Assembly: GCA_050633505.1 (NCBI GenBank)
Contig: JBOEGQ010000003.1
Span: forward strand, 22,544 to 86,543
Direction of reading: 5' to 3'
DNA: 64,000 nucleotides
Source of the DNA: UBA1672 sp050633505
Lineage (GTDB): Bacteria; Pseudomonadota; Alphaproteobacteria; Micavibrionales; Micavibrionaceae
The notes below the pieces were generated by a model. It saw only the letters and a program-made list of their open reading frames with translations. It was not told the origin of the DNA and did not search any database. The translations under genes and the position numbers were made by a program. Positions 36,926 through 46,004 of the stretch are shown in pieces; position 1 is the first letter of the stretch; each line of letters begins with the position of its first letter.

Positions 36926-38158
36926 GTGCGGTTGTTCAACAAAAATATGTTTGGGTTTATGTTAGAGTCAAAAGCATCACAATTTACGTTATCGCCTGAG
37001 GGTAAAATTTTATGGCAGGAAAAGCCGAATAATCCGTTACCGGGGCAGGAGGTCGCACGTCTTGAAAAAGGGGCGCACATCTTAACGCCGTCTATTTGTA
37101 TCGTTGAGAATGATACAACACAGGCGCAGGATAAAGAGGCATTACAGGGGCATCTGAATATATGGCTTAAATCATATATGAAAGAGGTGGTAGAACCTTT
37201 GGTTATGTTGGAAGTGCCAAAGGGTGCGGATGTTAAAGATGATGCCGTATCCAGAATTGCTTCAGTGATCTATGATAATTTGGGAATTGTACCACGTGAA
37301 GATATCGAAGATATTATTGCAGATCTAACGCCTGAAACGCGTGTTGATTTACGCGCGAAGAAAATAAGGCTAGGGCCTGTTCTTGCGTTTATCCCATCTT
37401 TGAATAAGCCTGCTGCGGTTAGGTTACGCGCGCTCTTATGGTCGTTGTTTCATGATGTTGCTTTGCCTGCTTTGGTACCTGCGGATGGTATCGTTTCAAC
37501 ACGTATAGAGGATGATGATGCAAATGCGCATTTCTATCGTTCTATCGGTTATCCTCTTTATGGGGGACGCGCTGTTCGAATAGATATGTTGGATCGTGTT
37601 ATTTCCTGCGTTTATGATCATGCGGATAAGGGAAAGTTTCAGGCACGCCACGAAATGGCAGAGTGGTTAGGGTGCACGATTGAGGATTTATATAAAATTC
37701 TTGAGGCAATGGGGCACACAAAAGCTTACGATCCTGCGGATAACGTAGAAGATCAGGACGGTGGGAATACGTCAGAAGGTGATTCTGCCGATCAAACGAG
37801 TGTGTCTCAGGAAAGTGTGTCACAAGAGGCTTCGGAAAAAGCAGAACAAACCGCTGAACCTGAGACTGATGATAAGAATGAAAATGTGCAAGACAGGACA
37901 CGCCCGGAATTGGCAACGTTCCGTCTAAAAAGGGGCAAAGCGTTTGAAAAGTCCGGTAAGGGCGGTGGACGCAACAAAGCATTTAAAAATTCGGATCAAG
38001 GCGACAGGCAAAAGAAAAAGGGGGATTATTCTAAGAATAAGAAGCACAAACCCCATAAAAAAGGAAAAGGTGATAAAGGCCCTCGCATTATTTCTTTGGA
38101 AGCCAAAAAACAGGCAGAAGATTCGCCGTTCGCGATTTTGCAGCAACTGAAAAAATGA
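36926..38158 (+). CDS. Stand-alone C-terminal region of an alphaproteobacterial helicase family, helicase domain absent
   Basis: The 410-residue product matches from memory the C-terminal half of the roughly 1000-residue DEAD/DEAH helicases of alphaproteobacteria. Diagnostic segments are RLGPVLAFIPSLNKPAAVRLRALLW, ALVPADGIVS, FYRSIGYPLYGGRAVRIDMLDRVI and ARHEMAEWLGCTIEDLY (shown here as separate landmarks). None of the Walker or helicase motifs is present, and a stop precedes the start in frame. The tail after residue 320 is very basic (KKKGDYSKNKKHKPHKKGKGDKG) and likely binds nucleic acid. The start is GTG 36926 or ATG 36947, neither with a good ribosome binding site. The long, full frame argues against a decaying pseudogene. 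The gene is followed within 8 bp by the Rap1a/Tai-like gene. Confidence 0.75.
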   Translation: MRLFNKNMFGFMLESKASQFTLSPEGKILWQEKPNNPLPGQEVARLEKGAHILTPSICIVENDTTQAQDKEALQGHLNIWLKSYMKEVVEPLVMLEVPKGADVKDDAVSRIASVIYDNLGIVPREDIEDIIADLTPETRVDLRAKKIRLGPVLAFIPSLNKPAAVRLRALLWSLFHDVALPALVPADGIVSTRIEDDDANAHFYRSIGYPLYGGRAVRIDMLDRVISCVYDHADKGKFQARHEMAEWLGCTIEDLYKILEAMGHTKAYDPADNVEDQDGGNTSEGDSADQTSVSQESVSQEASEKAEQTAEPETDDKNENVQDRTRPELATFRLKRGKAFEKSGKGGGRNKAFKNSDQGDRQKKKGDYSKNKKHKPHKKGKGDKGPRIISLEAKKQAEDSPFAILQQLKK

Positions 38159-38165
38159 GGCCATG

Positions 38166-38564
38166 ATGCAAAAGATAACAGGAAAAGAGTTTCTGCGTAT
38201 TTGGGGCTGTTTCCTGTTTTTGTCTTTTTCAGTTTTCTGGGTAGGGGACGCTCGGGCTGCAAATTTTTCAGGTGAATATCTTTATAAAGTTTGCTCTGTG
38301 GATGGTAAGGGGAATGAAACTGTTCCAGGTGGGAAAATCGCATGCCAATCCTATATTTCAGGTGTAATTGATTATCACAATATGCTTCGTGCGATGGACC
38401 TTACCTCTGATATGAATTTTTGTATTCCAAAAGGTATCACGCTTAATGAAATACAATTACGTGTATTGGTTTATTTAAAAAAGAATCTAAAACTGCATCG
38501 AAAATTTGTTGCAGCACCTGCTGTATCAATGGCTCTGTTCTCGTTCTATCCATGTAATAAATAA
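38166..38564 (+). CDS. Exported Rap1a/Tai-like protein
   Basis: This is a 132-residue protein with a signal peptide ending DARAA. The mature part fits the Rap1a/Tai pattern: YLYKVCSV, a Cys before a GYI/SYISG-type helix (CQSYISGVIDY), FCIPKGITLNEIQLRVLVYL, and a terminal aromatic-Pro-Cys (SFYPCNK). Some family members are periplasmic immunity proteins against type VI secretion amidases; most are uncharacterised. No effector or type VI gene is in the window. The ATG at 38166 has GAGG at a better distance than the one at 38163. Confidence 0.7.
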   Translation: MQKITGKEFLRIWGCFLFLSFSVFWVGDARAANFSGEYLYKVCSVDGKGNETVPGGKIACQSYISGVIDYHNMLRAMDLTSDMNFCIPKGITLNEIQLRVLVYLKKNLKLHRKFVAAPAVSMALFSFYPCNK

Positions 38565-38629
38565 AATAGTAATATTTTACGATTACGCTACATCATTATA
38601 AGAAGAGGGATAACCTTCAAAGGTAAAAT

Positions 38630-39154
38630 ATGTCAAAGAAAGAGCAACATGTTATTCGACTGGATCGGGATGAGACCGACCATATTTTACCCAAGGATTT
38701 TTATGATATTCTTGTGCACCGTCTGTTACCGGTTATTAGTTTGACCTACGTTGCAACGATTATTGGTTTATCTGCCAGTAAGGGTGACCTTATCTATTAC
38801 ATTTTTCAGGATCGAACCGCATATGTGATGTCTTTGTTTGTTGTCCTTTGGGTTTCGGGGCCTGCGATTATGTGGATTCTCCTCCATGAGAGTATAATGT
38901 TCCGCCATGTTGCTGATCTCTGGTATAAGGTTTTGGCTGGTTTAATGGTGCTTACGATTGCGTTAAGCTTTCTTTTATTCCCGGAAGGAAGCGTGTACGG
39001 CCTGCGGCAATACTTTGTCTTATCAATGCCTGTCTTTATTATTATCTATTATTTTTTTGTAAAGGGTGGCTTACCATCTGTTGCAGCCTATCCGTTGAAT
39101 GCGCTGGGGTTTTGTGCGCTTTTATATGGGGCGGCCATGAATATGATATTTTAG
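38630..39154 (+). CDS. Unrecognised integral membrane protein
   Basis: This is a 174-residue protein with a charged N-terminal tail followed by about five membrane spans (for example LLPVISLTYVATIIGLSA, AGLMVLTIALSFLLF and VLSMPVFIIIYYFFV). AAAGG lies upstream of the ATG. No transporter signature was found. It ends 8 bp from the convergent permease gene. Confidence 0.7.
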   Translation: MSKKEQHVIRLDRDETDHILPKDFYDILVHRLLPVISLTYVATIIGLSASKGDLIYYIFQDRTAYVMSLFVVLWVSGPAIMWILLHESIMFRHVADLWYKVLAGLMVLTIALSFLLFPEGSVYGLRQYFVLSMPVFIIIYYFFVKGGLPSVAAYPLNALGFCALLYGAAMNMIF

Positions 39155-39162
39155 GATAACGA

Positions 39163-40254
39163 TTAACCGCCACCTGCCACATTCATAATCCACCCGATGA
39201 GAAGGACCTGCGGGACAGTAATCAATGGAATGGCAAAGGCGATCATCCATGATTTTGTGAACTCTCGTACCGCCATAATTTCGGTATAATCCGTTGCAAC
39301 ACCAGCCATTAAGAATGCAAATCCGTTGCCGGGGGCATTTGCGTTTGTGACGATTTCACCTGCAATAGGGGCAGAGCCTTCGGAACAAATTTCAACAATA
39401 GTTGCAATCAGTAGGGTGATAAACAGCCCCATTGCACTGGGGCCTAGCCATTCGGCGAACATTTCTGCAGGTACAAATGTACGAAGTGATGCGGCAATGA
39501 TTGTTCCGAATAAGAGCCATTTGATAATCATCTTTCCGTCTTTCCAGCCAGATTTCAAAATATCGGCCAGACCATGTTTGGAAAATTTAATGGTTTTGAT
39601 GAATGCTTTTGCTTCGGCGCGTAAATTGAAATTGTTGTTTTGATCTGCTGCGTGTGGATTATCCGGAAATATCCCAGCCTGCGTTAGCTTTTGTAAAATG
39701 AAGCCGGATATTAATGCGATAATAACAGATCCCAGAATATAAAGCATGGTCCATTTGAACCCGATTAACGTAATCAATATAAGGGTAAGTGAAACTGAAT
39801 TCCACGGGCTTGCAATAAGGAATGTAACAACCTGTGCCAGAGAAACGCCGCGCTCATACAGTTTTGCAGCAACAAGTAAAATGCCATGGCAGCATAAGTC
39901 GAGTAAAAGTCCACCAAAAACCGCTCGGAGAAGGCCGGAAAATCTATTGCTAGGCCCCATGATGGCGGTGAAATAGTCGCGGGGAACCTTGCTCATCATC
40001 CCGACGATTACAATACCCAATGCAACCCCCCACCACATTGTGCCAAGTATTTGCAAAGACGCATGGACGAAATGGTGAAGATAAATCGGTACTTCACCCC
40101 CTAAGATAGGGAGAAGTGCATATAGTATAATGGCGATACTGAGTGTTGCTGCACTAAGAGTTAAAAGGTAATCACGTTTCTTTTTTCTGTGCGTTTTGTG
40201 TTCGCCAGGGGATTCTTGCTTTTTCTTTTTGCTACAGCATGTATCTGTGCTCAT
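39163..40254 (-). CDS. ArsP/SO_0444-type permease
   Basis: This is a 363-residue permease with a Lys-rich cytoplasmic N-terminus that carries a CC pair (DTCCSKKKK). Eight to ten membrane spans follow. Family landmarks are the repeated SPWNSVSLTLIL and GSAPIAGEIVTNA blocks and the LDLCCHGILLVAAKLYERG segment with a Cys pair. Relatives are predicted efflux permeases for heavy metals or organoarsenicals. The N-terminal Cys pair would suit soft-metal capture. It lies 15 bp downstream of the polyprenyl synthase gene on the same strand. Confidence 0.82.
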   Translation of the reverse strand: MSTDTCCSKKKKQESPGEHKTHRKKKRDYLLTLSAATLSIAIILYALLPILGGEVPIYLHHFVHASLQILGTMWWGVALGIVIVGMMSKVPRDYFTAIMGPSNRFSGLLRAVFGGLLLDLCCHGILLVAAKLYERGVSLAQVVTFLIASPWNSVSLTLILITLIGFKWTMLYILGSVIIALISGFILQKLTQAGIFPDNPHAADQNNNFNLRAEAKAFIKTIKFSKHGLADILKSGWKDGKMIIKWLLFGTIIAASLRTFVPAEMFAEWLGPSAMGLFITLLIATIVEICSEGSAPIAGEIVTNANAPGNGFAFLMAGVATDYTEIMAVREFTKSWMIAFAIPLITVPQVLLIGWIMNVAGGG

Positions 40255-40269
40255 AACGTTGAACCGATT

Positions 40270-41292
40270 CTAGAAGTTACGGGTGATCGTATAATCAGGT
40301 AGTTGTTTCAGAAGGATCTTGTAAATGCCTTCCGGTAGAGCATCTAGGCATGCATTGGCGTCTTTTGCATATTGTTTGGCAAGATTTACGGTCTGTTCTA
40401 ATGCATTGTGGCGCGCTAAGATCGCCATTGCAGATGCAAAATCGTCTTCTGTTTGCTGTTTTTCACCCAAAGTACGTTTCCAGAAGGTCATTTCCTCGGG
40501 ATTTGCGTGTTCCATTGCAAAAATAATAGGGGCGGTCATTTTGCCTTCTTTAAAATCGTCACCAATCTCTTTGCCTAGTTTTTCTTGATCGGCGTTATAG
40601 TCCAATGCATCGTCAATGATTTGGAATGCAGTACCCAATTTCATACCATATGTACGCAGTGCAGTGATGGTGTCACGGTCTTGTTCAGATAGAACGGCAC
40701 CGACTTCACAGGATGCGGCAAATAATGCGGCTGTCTTGGATTCAATCACATCAAGATAGGCGGGCATTTTTGTTTCAATGTCATTTGTGGTGGCAAGTTG
40801 CAGCACCTCACCTTGTGCGATGACGGCAGAGGCTTCAGACAGGATTTTTAAAATCTCTAGAGACCCGCTTTCCACCATCATTTGAAATGATTTTGAGAAT
40901 AGGAAATCACCGACAAGGACACTGGCCTGATTCCCGAATATGAGATTGGCTGTTTTCTGTCCGCGTCTTTCAAAACTCTCATCAACGACATCGTCATGTA
41001 GCAAGGTTGCGGTGTGAATGAATTCAACGGCGGCGGCAAGATAATATGCCTTTTCCATTGATCCATTGAATATTGCTGTAGATGCAAGCGTAAGAAGAGG
41101 GCGAATGCGTTTGCCCCCTGCGGCAATCAGATATTGTGCCAATTGAGGAATCAATGCGACATCGGATTGCATATAGCGGATAATCAGGCTGTTCACCTGA
41201 TCCATATCATTTTCAAGCAAATCAGATAGTGTCTCAAGAGGGTTTTCCTGAGCACTTTTTTCAAGATTGCCTTTTACAAGTTGCGTTTGCAT
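40270..41292 (-). CDS. ispB: Polyprenyl diphosphate synthase (ubiquinone side chain)
   Basis: This is a 340-residue all-helical isoprenoid synthase. Both Asp-rich motifs are present: LLHDDVVDES (first DDxxD) and FQIIDDALDY (second DDxxD), plus GGKRIRPLL. The length and the VDES variant fit long-chain octaprenyl or decaprenyl synthases that make the ubiquinone tail. The exact chain length cannot be read from the sequence. The permease gene follows on the same strand. Confidence 0.92.
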   Translation of the reverse strand: MQTQLVKGNLEKSAQENPLETLSDLLENDMDQVNSLIIRYMQSDVALIPQLAQYLIAAGGKRIRPLLTLASTAIFNGSMEKAYYLAAAVEFIHTATLLHDDVVDESFERRGQKTANLIFGNQASVLVGDFLFSKSFQMMVESGSLEILKILSEASAVIAQGEVLQLATTNDIETKMPAYLDVIESKTAALFAASCEVGAVLSEQDRDTITALRTYGMKLGTAFQIIDDALDYNADQEKLGKEIGDDFKEGKMTAPIIFAMEHANPEEMTFWKRTLGEKQQTEDDFASAMAILARHNALEQTVNLAKQYAKDANACLDALPEGIYKILLKQLPDYTITRNF

Positions 41293-41384
41293 ATCGCACT
41301 TAAATCAGCTTTTTATATACGGGGCAAGAGGAAATGCATGATTTCTAATATAAAATCAGTGCATTAATCCGTTAGATGGAATGT

Positions 41385-41951
41385 TTAATCAATATCGCCG
41401 TATGAACGCGAATTCATCGTGCCGTGTTTCTTGTTGGATTCTGTATATTCTTTAACAATATTCATGAGAGTTTCGCCTTGTTCTTCCGGCTGTTGCTCTT
41501 CCTTCTCTTCATCTTGTTTTTGGTCATCTGTTTTTGATGCAAGTGTATCTTCTGTTTCGGACGGTGCGTCTTCTTTTCTTTCTTTTACAGTTGATGTGTC
41601 TTCTTGTTTATCACTTTTTTTTGGCGAGGTATCTACAGAGCTTTTCTTTGGTTTCTTTCCATCGGCGAGATCTCTGTATTTTTTCCAAGTTCTTTCATCT
41701 TCAGTTAGCTCTTTTTCAGGTTTTTCTTCTTGATTAGGGGAGGTATCCGACGATTCTGTTTGACCATCGTTCTTGGGCGTAGAAGAAGGCTTTAACGTTC
41801 TTGTTTGCATGGTCTTTTTTTTGTTTTTGTGTCTGTCAATTATATCTAAGATTTCCTCTTGAGCGAAGCTATCAGAGGGAAGGGCACAAAGTGCTGTGCC
41901 GCAAAATGCAAAAATAGCCAGTATATAAAACGGTTTCAGAATGAAAGACAT
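41385..41951 (-). CDS. Exported highly charged protein
   Basis: From ATG 41951 the product has 188 residues. A signal-like hydrophobic N-terminus (FYILAIFAFCGTALCALPS) precedes a mature part made almost wholly of Lys, Glu, Asp, Ser and Thr, with patches such as KKSSVDTSPKKSDKQED. This is a disordered periplasmic linker-type protein. Longer start codons upstream lie in the neighbouring gene's 5' region. The divergent acetyltransferase gene begins 83 bp away. No family was recognised. Confidence 0.65.
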   Translation of the reverse strand: MSFILKPFYILAIFAFCGTALCALPSDSFAQEEILDIIDRHKNKKKTMQTRTLKPSSTPKNDGQTESSDTSPNQEEKPEKELTEDERTWKKYRDLADGKKPKKSSVDTSPKKSDKQEDTSTVKERKEDAPSETEDTLASKTDDQKQDEEKEEQQPEEQGETLMNIVKEYTESNKKHGTMNSRSYGDID

Positions 41952-42033
41952 TGCTGTATCCTTATGCGCTGTAATTAGAACTTTAAGTTCAATAAGTACC
42001 TTATTCGAAACCTTACTCAAAAAAGCAAACGTG

Positions 42034-42561
42034 ATGCAAGATTTATCGCCTGTGATTGGCGCCTTTACCGAAGATAAGTGTGATGTGTTCTGGGATATGA
42101 TTGATTCGTTCGGCTTTTCTACGCGTCGTGATTATTATGAACGGTGTATTGAGCGCCATGGATTAAAGGAAATAAAAATCCTTATGGCAGAGCAGGCGGG
42201 AATCGGCATTGGTTATGCTTTATTTAACAGGCAACCCAAATATGCATTGTTCAAAAAACTGGAACTACCAGAGGTGCAGGATTTGAATGTTCATACCCGT
42301 TATCGACGGCTGGGGGTGGGGCAGAAACTTGTTGAGGCGTGTGAGGATTGCGCGCGTAAAGAAGGGTACAATGATATTGGCATTGGTGTTGGCCTGGATC
42401 AAAGTTTTGGCGCAGCGCAGCGCCTCTATATTCGCCTTGGATACATACCTGACGGAGCAGGGGTTAGCTATGACCGTAAGCAGGTTGCGGCGGGTGAATT
42501 TCGTCCGATTGATGATAATTTATGCTTGATGATGACAAAAAAATTGAATGAATCAGCATAA
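42034..42561 (+). CDS. GNAT-family N-acetyltransferase
   Basis: This is a protein of about 175 residues with the acetyl-CoA-binding signature of GNAT enzymes. LNVHTRYRRLGVGQKLVEACED contains the RxxGxG/A turn, and GVGLDQSFGAAQRLYIRLGYIPDG forms the C-terminal half. The substrate is unknown. GTG 42031 and ATG 42034 are both usable starts. A frame open to 41941 would collide with the divergent gene's start and is not favoured. Confidence 0.85.
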   Translation: MQDLSPVIGAFTEDKCDVFWDMIDSFGFSTRRDYYERCIERHGLKEIKILMAEQAGIGIGYALFNRQPKYALFKKLELPEVQDLNVHTRYRRLGVGQKLVEACEDCARKEGYNDIGIGVGLDQSFGAAQRLYIRLGYIPDGAGVSYDRKQVAAGEFRPIDDNLCLMMTKKLNESA

Positions 42562-42659
42562 CTTGCCTTTTTATACTGATTCTCCCCTTCCTTTTTCTAC
42601 TCAAAATGTGTTAAACCCATTTCCAAATTTGAAATTTTTTGCAGCTGGAGCATAGGCGA

Positions 42660-45368
42660 ATGACCAAATGGGTTTATAATTTCGGTAAAGAACAAAACGA
42701 TGGTGACGCAAGCATGCGTAATCTGTTGGGTGGTAAGGGGTGTAACCTTGCCGAGATGGCGTCTTTGGGATTACCGGTTCCACCCGGTTTTACAATCAAT
42801 ACAGAGGTCTGTACATATTACTATGACAATGAACGTCAATACCCCGCAGAGCTTGTCGCGCAGGTCGAAGAATCTCTGGCTATTGTCGAAAAATCTATGG
42901 GTATGGGATTTGGTGATGTTGATAATCCATTATTGGTTTCTGTGCGTTCAGGTGCACGCGTATCTATGCCTGGTATGATGGATACGGTTTTGAACTTGGG
43001 ATTGAATGATGAGACCGTTGTTGGTCTGGCAAAGAAAGCAAATGATGAGCGCTTTGCATGGGATTCATATCGCCGTTTTGTACAGATGTATGCCGATGTT
43101 GTACTTGGTCTTGAACATCATGATTTTGAAGATATTCTTGATACCTATAAACGTGACGAAGGTCTGTCACAAGATACGGATATAACGGCAGAAGGTTGGA
43201 AAGATATCGTTGGTGAATATAAGGCATTGGTAGAGCGTGAGCTTGGAAAGCCGTTCCCAACGGACCCTAAAGAGCAGCTATGGGGCGCTATCGGCGCGGT
43301 ATTTAGCTCTTGGATGGTGCCACGTGCGATTACGTATCGGAAGATTAACGAGATCCCTGAGAGCTGGGGGACTGCCGTTAACGTGCAGTCTATGGTCTTC
43401 GGGAATATGGGTGATGATTGTGCAACAGGTGTTGCCTTTACCCGTGATCCGTCTACCGGTGAGAATTACTTCTATGGTGAGTATTTGGTAAACGCGCAAG
43501 GTGAAGACGTTGTTGCAGGTATTCGTACACCGCAGTCTTTGACAATAAAAGGACGTGAAATGGAAGGTGGGACACTGCCTTCTATGGAAGAAACTATGCC
43601 GGAGGTATTCAAGCAGCTTGATGATTTACGTTTAAAGCTGGAACAGCATTTCAGAGAGATACAGGATATCGAGTTTACAGTACAGCAGGGCAATCTATAT
43701 ATGCTGCAAACCCGTAACGGTAAGCGTACGGCGGCGGCGGCGTTGAAAATTGCGGTAGATATGGTGGATGAGGGGCTTATATCCAAGGAAGAAGCCTTAC
43801 TTCGTGTTGAGCCACAATCTCTTGACCAGCTATTACACCCACGTCTTGACCCGGATGCGACGCGTAATGTGATTTCAAAGGGCTTGCCGGCTTCTCCGGG
43901 GGCTGCTTCCGGTTCTGTGGTCTTTTCGGCGGACGAAGCCGAGGCAAAGTCTCATCAGGGTGAGGCTGTTATCCTCTGTCGTCAGGAGACATCACCGGAA
44001 GACATTCATGGTATGCACGCATCGACAGGTATCTTGACCTCTCGCGGTGGTATGACTTCGCACGCGGCTGTTGTGGCACGCGGCATGGGTAAGCCTTGTG
44101 TCGCTGGTGCAGGTGATCTTTACATTGATCAGAAGTCAAAAATCATTCGTAAAGATGGTATTGAAATCAAAGAGGGTGATCTTGTCACCATTGATGGTGG
44201 AACTGGTGAAATTATGCTGGGGCAGGTTCCGACAATTAAGCCAGAACTATCAGGTGATTTTGCAACACTGATGGAATGGGCAGATGAACGCCGCCGTATG
44301 GCTGTTCGTACGAATGCGGAAACACCACTTGATGCAGAGACAGCATTGACTTTTGGTGCGGAAGGTATCGGTTTGTGTCGTACAGAGCATATGTTCTTTG
44401 ATCCTGAGCGTATCCAGAATGTGCGTGAAATGATTTTTGCAAACAATGAAGATGAGCGTCGTACGGCGTTGGCAAAGATTCTACCTGCGCAGCGCTCTGA
44501 TTTTGAGGCATTATTTGAGATCATGAAGGGCTTGCCGATTACGGTGCGTTTGCTTGATCCACCGTTGCATGAGTTTTTGCCTCATACAGATGAAGATATT
44601 GTAACATTTGCCACTGGTGCAGGTATCGCACAGGAGCAAGTCCGTATTCGTTTAGGCGAACTTTCCGAAGCCAATCCAATGCTAGGTCATCGTGGCTGTC
44701 GCCTTGGTATTACGTATCCTGAGATTTACGAAATGCAGGCACGCGCGATTTTTGAGGCTGCGGTGAATGTTGCGTCAAAAACGGGTGAAGGTGTTATACC
44801 GGAAGTTATGATTCCTCTTGTTGGTGCGCGTAAAGAATTACAATTGATGCGCGATGTTGTTGAAAATGCGGCAAAGGCTGTATTTGATGAAAAGGGCACA
44901 TCAGTTGACTATATCATTGGAACGATGATTGAGTTGCCGCGTGCTGCTTTGACGGCTGATGATATTGCACAAAGTGCGGATTTCTTCAGTTTTGGTACGA
45001 ATGACTTAACCCAGACAACATTGGGGATGAGCCGTGATGACGCGTCTAGCTTCCTTCCATATTATACGGAAAAAGGGATTTATGAGCGTGACCCATTTGT
45101 GTCAATTGATGTTGAAGGTGTTGGCCAATTGGTTGATATGGCAGCACAGCGTGGACGCAGTGTGAATGCAGATATCAAACTGGGTATTTGTGGAGAGCAT
45201 GGCGGAGACCCGGCTTCTATCGCATTTTGTGAACAAGTTGGTCTGAACTATGTTTCTTGTTCTCCATATCGTGTTCCAATTGCACGTCTTGCGGCGTCTC
45301 AATCTGCAATTCGCAAAGATAATGAGCGAAACCAAAGCGTGAGCGCGGATAAAAAGAATGCCGCGTAG
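42660..45368 (+). CDS. ppdK: Pyruvate, phosphate dikinase
   Basis: This is a 902-residue enzyme with all domains: an N-terminal ATP-grasp (NLLGGKGCNLAEM), the swivelling phospho-His domain (GGMTSHAAVVARGMGKPC with the acceptor His) and the C-terminal TIM barrel (SVRSGARVSMPGMMDT lies earlier in the N-half; GTEHMFF-type and LGICGEHGG near the end). It interconverts pyruvate, ATP and phosphate with phosphoenolpyruvate, AMP and PPi. ATG 42660 is preferred over 42639 because TGGAG lies nine bases ahead and the protein then starts TKWVYNFG. The last 11 bases overlap the next gene. Confidence 0.98.
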   Translation: MTKWVYNFGKEQNDGDASMRNLLGGKGCNLAEMASLGLPVPPGFTINTEVCTYYYDNERQYPAELVAQVEESLAIVEKSMGMGFGDVDNPLLVSVRSGARVSMPGMMDTVLNLGLNDETVVGLAKKANDERFAWDSYRRFVQMYADVVLGLEHHDFEDILDTYKRDEGLSQDTDITAEGWKDIVGEYKALVERELGKPFPTDPKEQLWGAIGAVFSSWMVPRAITYRKINEIPESWGTAVNVQSMVFGNMGDDCATGVAFTRDPSTGENYFYGEYLVNAQGEDVVAGIRTPQSLTIKGREMEGGTLPSMEETMPEVFKQLDDLRLKLEQHFREIQDIEFTVQQGNLYMLQTRNGKRTAAAALKIAVDMVDEGLISKEEALLRVEPQSLDQLLHPRLDPDATRNVISKGLPASPGAASGSVVFSADEAEAKSHQGEAVILCRQETSPEDIHGMHASTGILTSRGGMTSHAAVVARGMGKPCVAGAGDLYIDQKSKIIRKDGIEIKEGDLVTIDGGTGEIMLGQVPTIKPELSGDFATLMEWADERRRMAVRTNAETPLDAETALTFGAEGIGLCRTEHMFFDPERIQNVREMIFANNEDERRTALAKILPAQRSDFEALFEIMKGLPITVRLLDPPLHEFLPHTDEDIVTFATGAGIAQEQVRIRLGELSEANPMLGHRGCRLGITYPEIYEMQARAIFEAAVNVASKTGEGVIPEVMIPLVGARKELQLMRDVVENAAKAVFDEKGTSVDYIIGTMIELPRAALTADDIAQSADFFSFGTNDLTQTTLGMSRDDASSFLPYYTEKGIYERDPFVSIDVEGVGQLVDMAAQRGRSVNADIKLGICGEHGGDPASIAFCEQVGLNYVSCSPYRVPIARLAASQSAIRKDNERNQSVSADKKNAA

Positions 45369-45948
45369 TATCTTTCTATACGCTGCATTTATTGTTTCTA
45401 TATGCGTTATTGCATTCTATTCTGGGAAAGTTGTTGCCTCACCTATTCAGGAGGCAGCGCAAGAGGTTTGCTTATCATACCCGAAAGCTACGTCAGAGTA
45501 TTGTGACTGTGTGTCCGGTTCACCATTGGACGACTATCTCAGTATGATGACAGATAAGTATGAGAGGCCCTTTCTTGAGCATAAGTTAAGGGTTGAACGT
45601 ACGCGCGATATGATTCTAACAGATCCTGAAATGAATGATACGCGTATTGAGATGTACTGCACTGTACATGATAGGTATGATACCGAAATAAAAGCCTTAC
45701 CTCTATCTGAGTCCGTGAAAATCGTAGAGCGGCAAAATGCGATGAGGCTGGAATTACATGCCTTGCATAATGATTTTAACTCCAATCGAATCAGCCGGAA
45801 TGGTTTGCAGGGCTTGTGTGTAATGCAAAGCAATTTAGTGCGTAAAAAGTCTGAATTGGATAAAGTCGAGGCACAGATCAAAGATGGTAGTTTTTCCATT
45901 GATATACATCGATTGAGAAAACATGCGCGTAAGGCGTGTGCTTTCTAA
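45358..45948 (+). CDS. Exported cysteine-patterned protein, paralogue A
   Basis: This is a 196-residue protein with an N-terminal hydrophobic anchor or signal (FLYAAFIVSICVIAFYSG). The mature region has the pattern C-x10-C-x-C (VCLSYPKATSEYCDC), then MYC, LC and a terminal KAC. The same order and spacing occur in the next gene, so the two are paralogues, probably disulphide-bonded in the periplasm. The start overlaps ppdK by 11 bp, which suggests coupling to it. No named family was recognised. Confidence 0.7.
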   Translation: MPRSIFLYAAFIVSICVIAFYSGKVVASPIQEAAQEVCLSYPKATSEYCDCVSGSPLDDYLSMMTDKYERPFLEHKLRVERTRDMILTDPEMNDTRIEMYCTVHDRYDTEIKALPLSESVKIVERQNAMRLELHALHNDFNSNRISRNGLQGLCVMQSNLVRKKSELDKVEAQIKDGSFSIDIHRLRKHARKACAF

Positions 45949-46004
45949 GAATGTCGATGCTATACAGGGACAATTGAGGACTTATTACATTATAGGAGGA
46001 GAAG

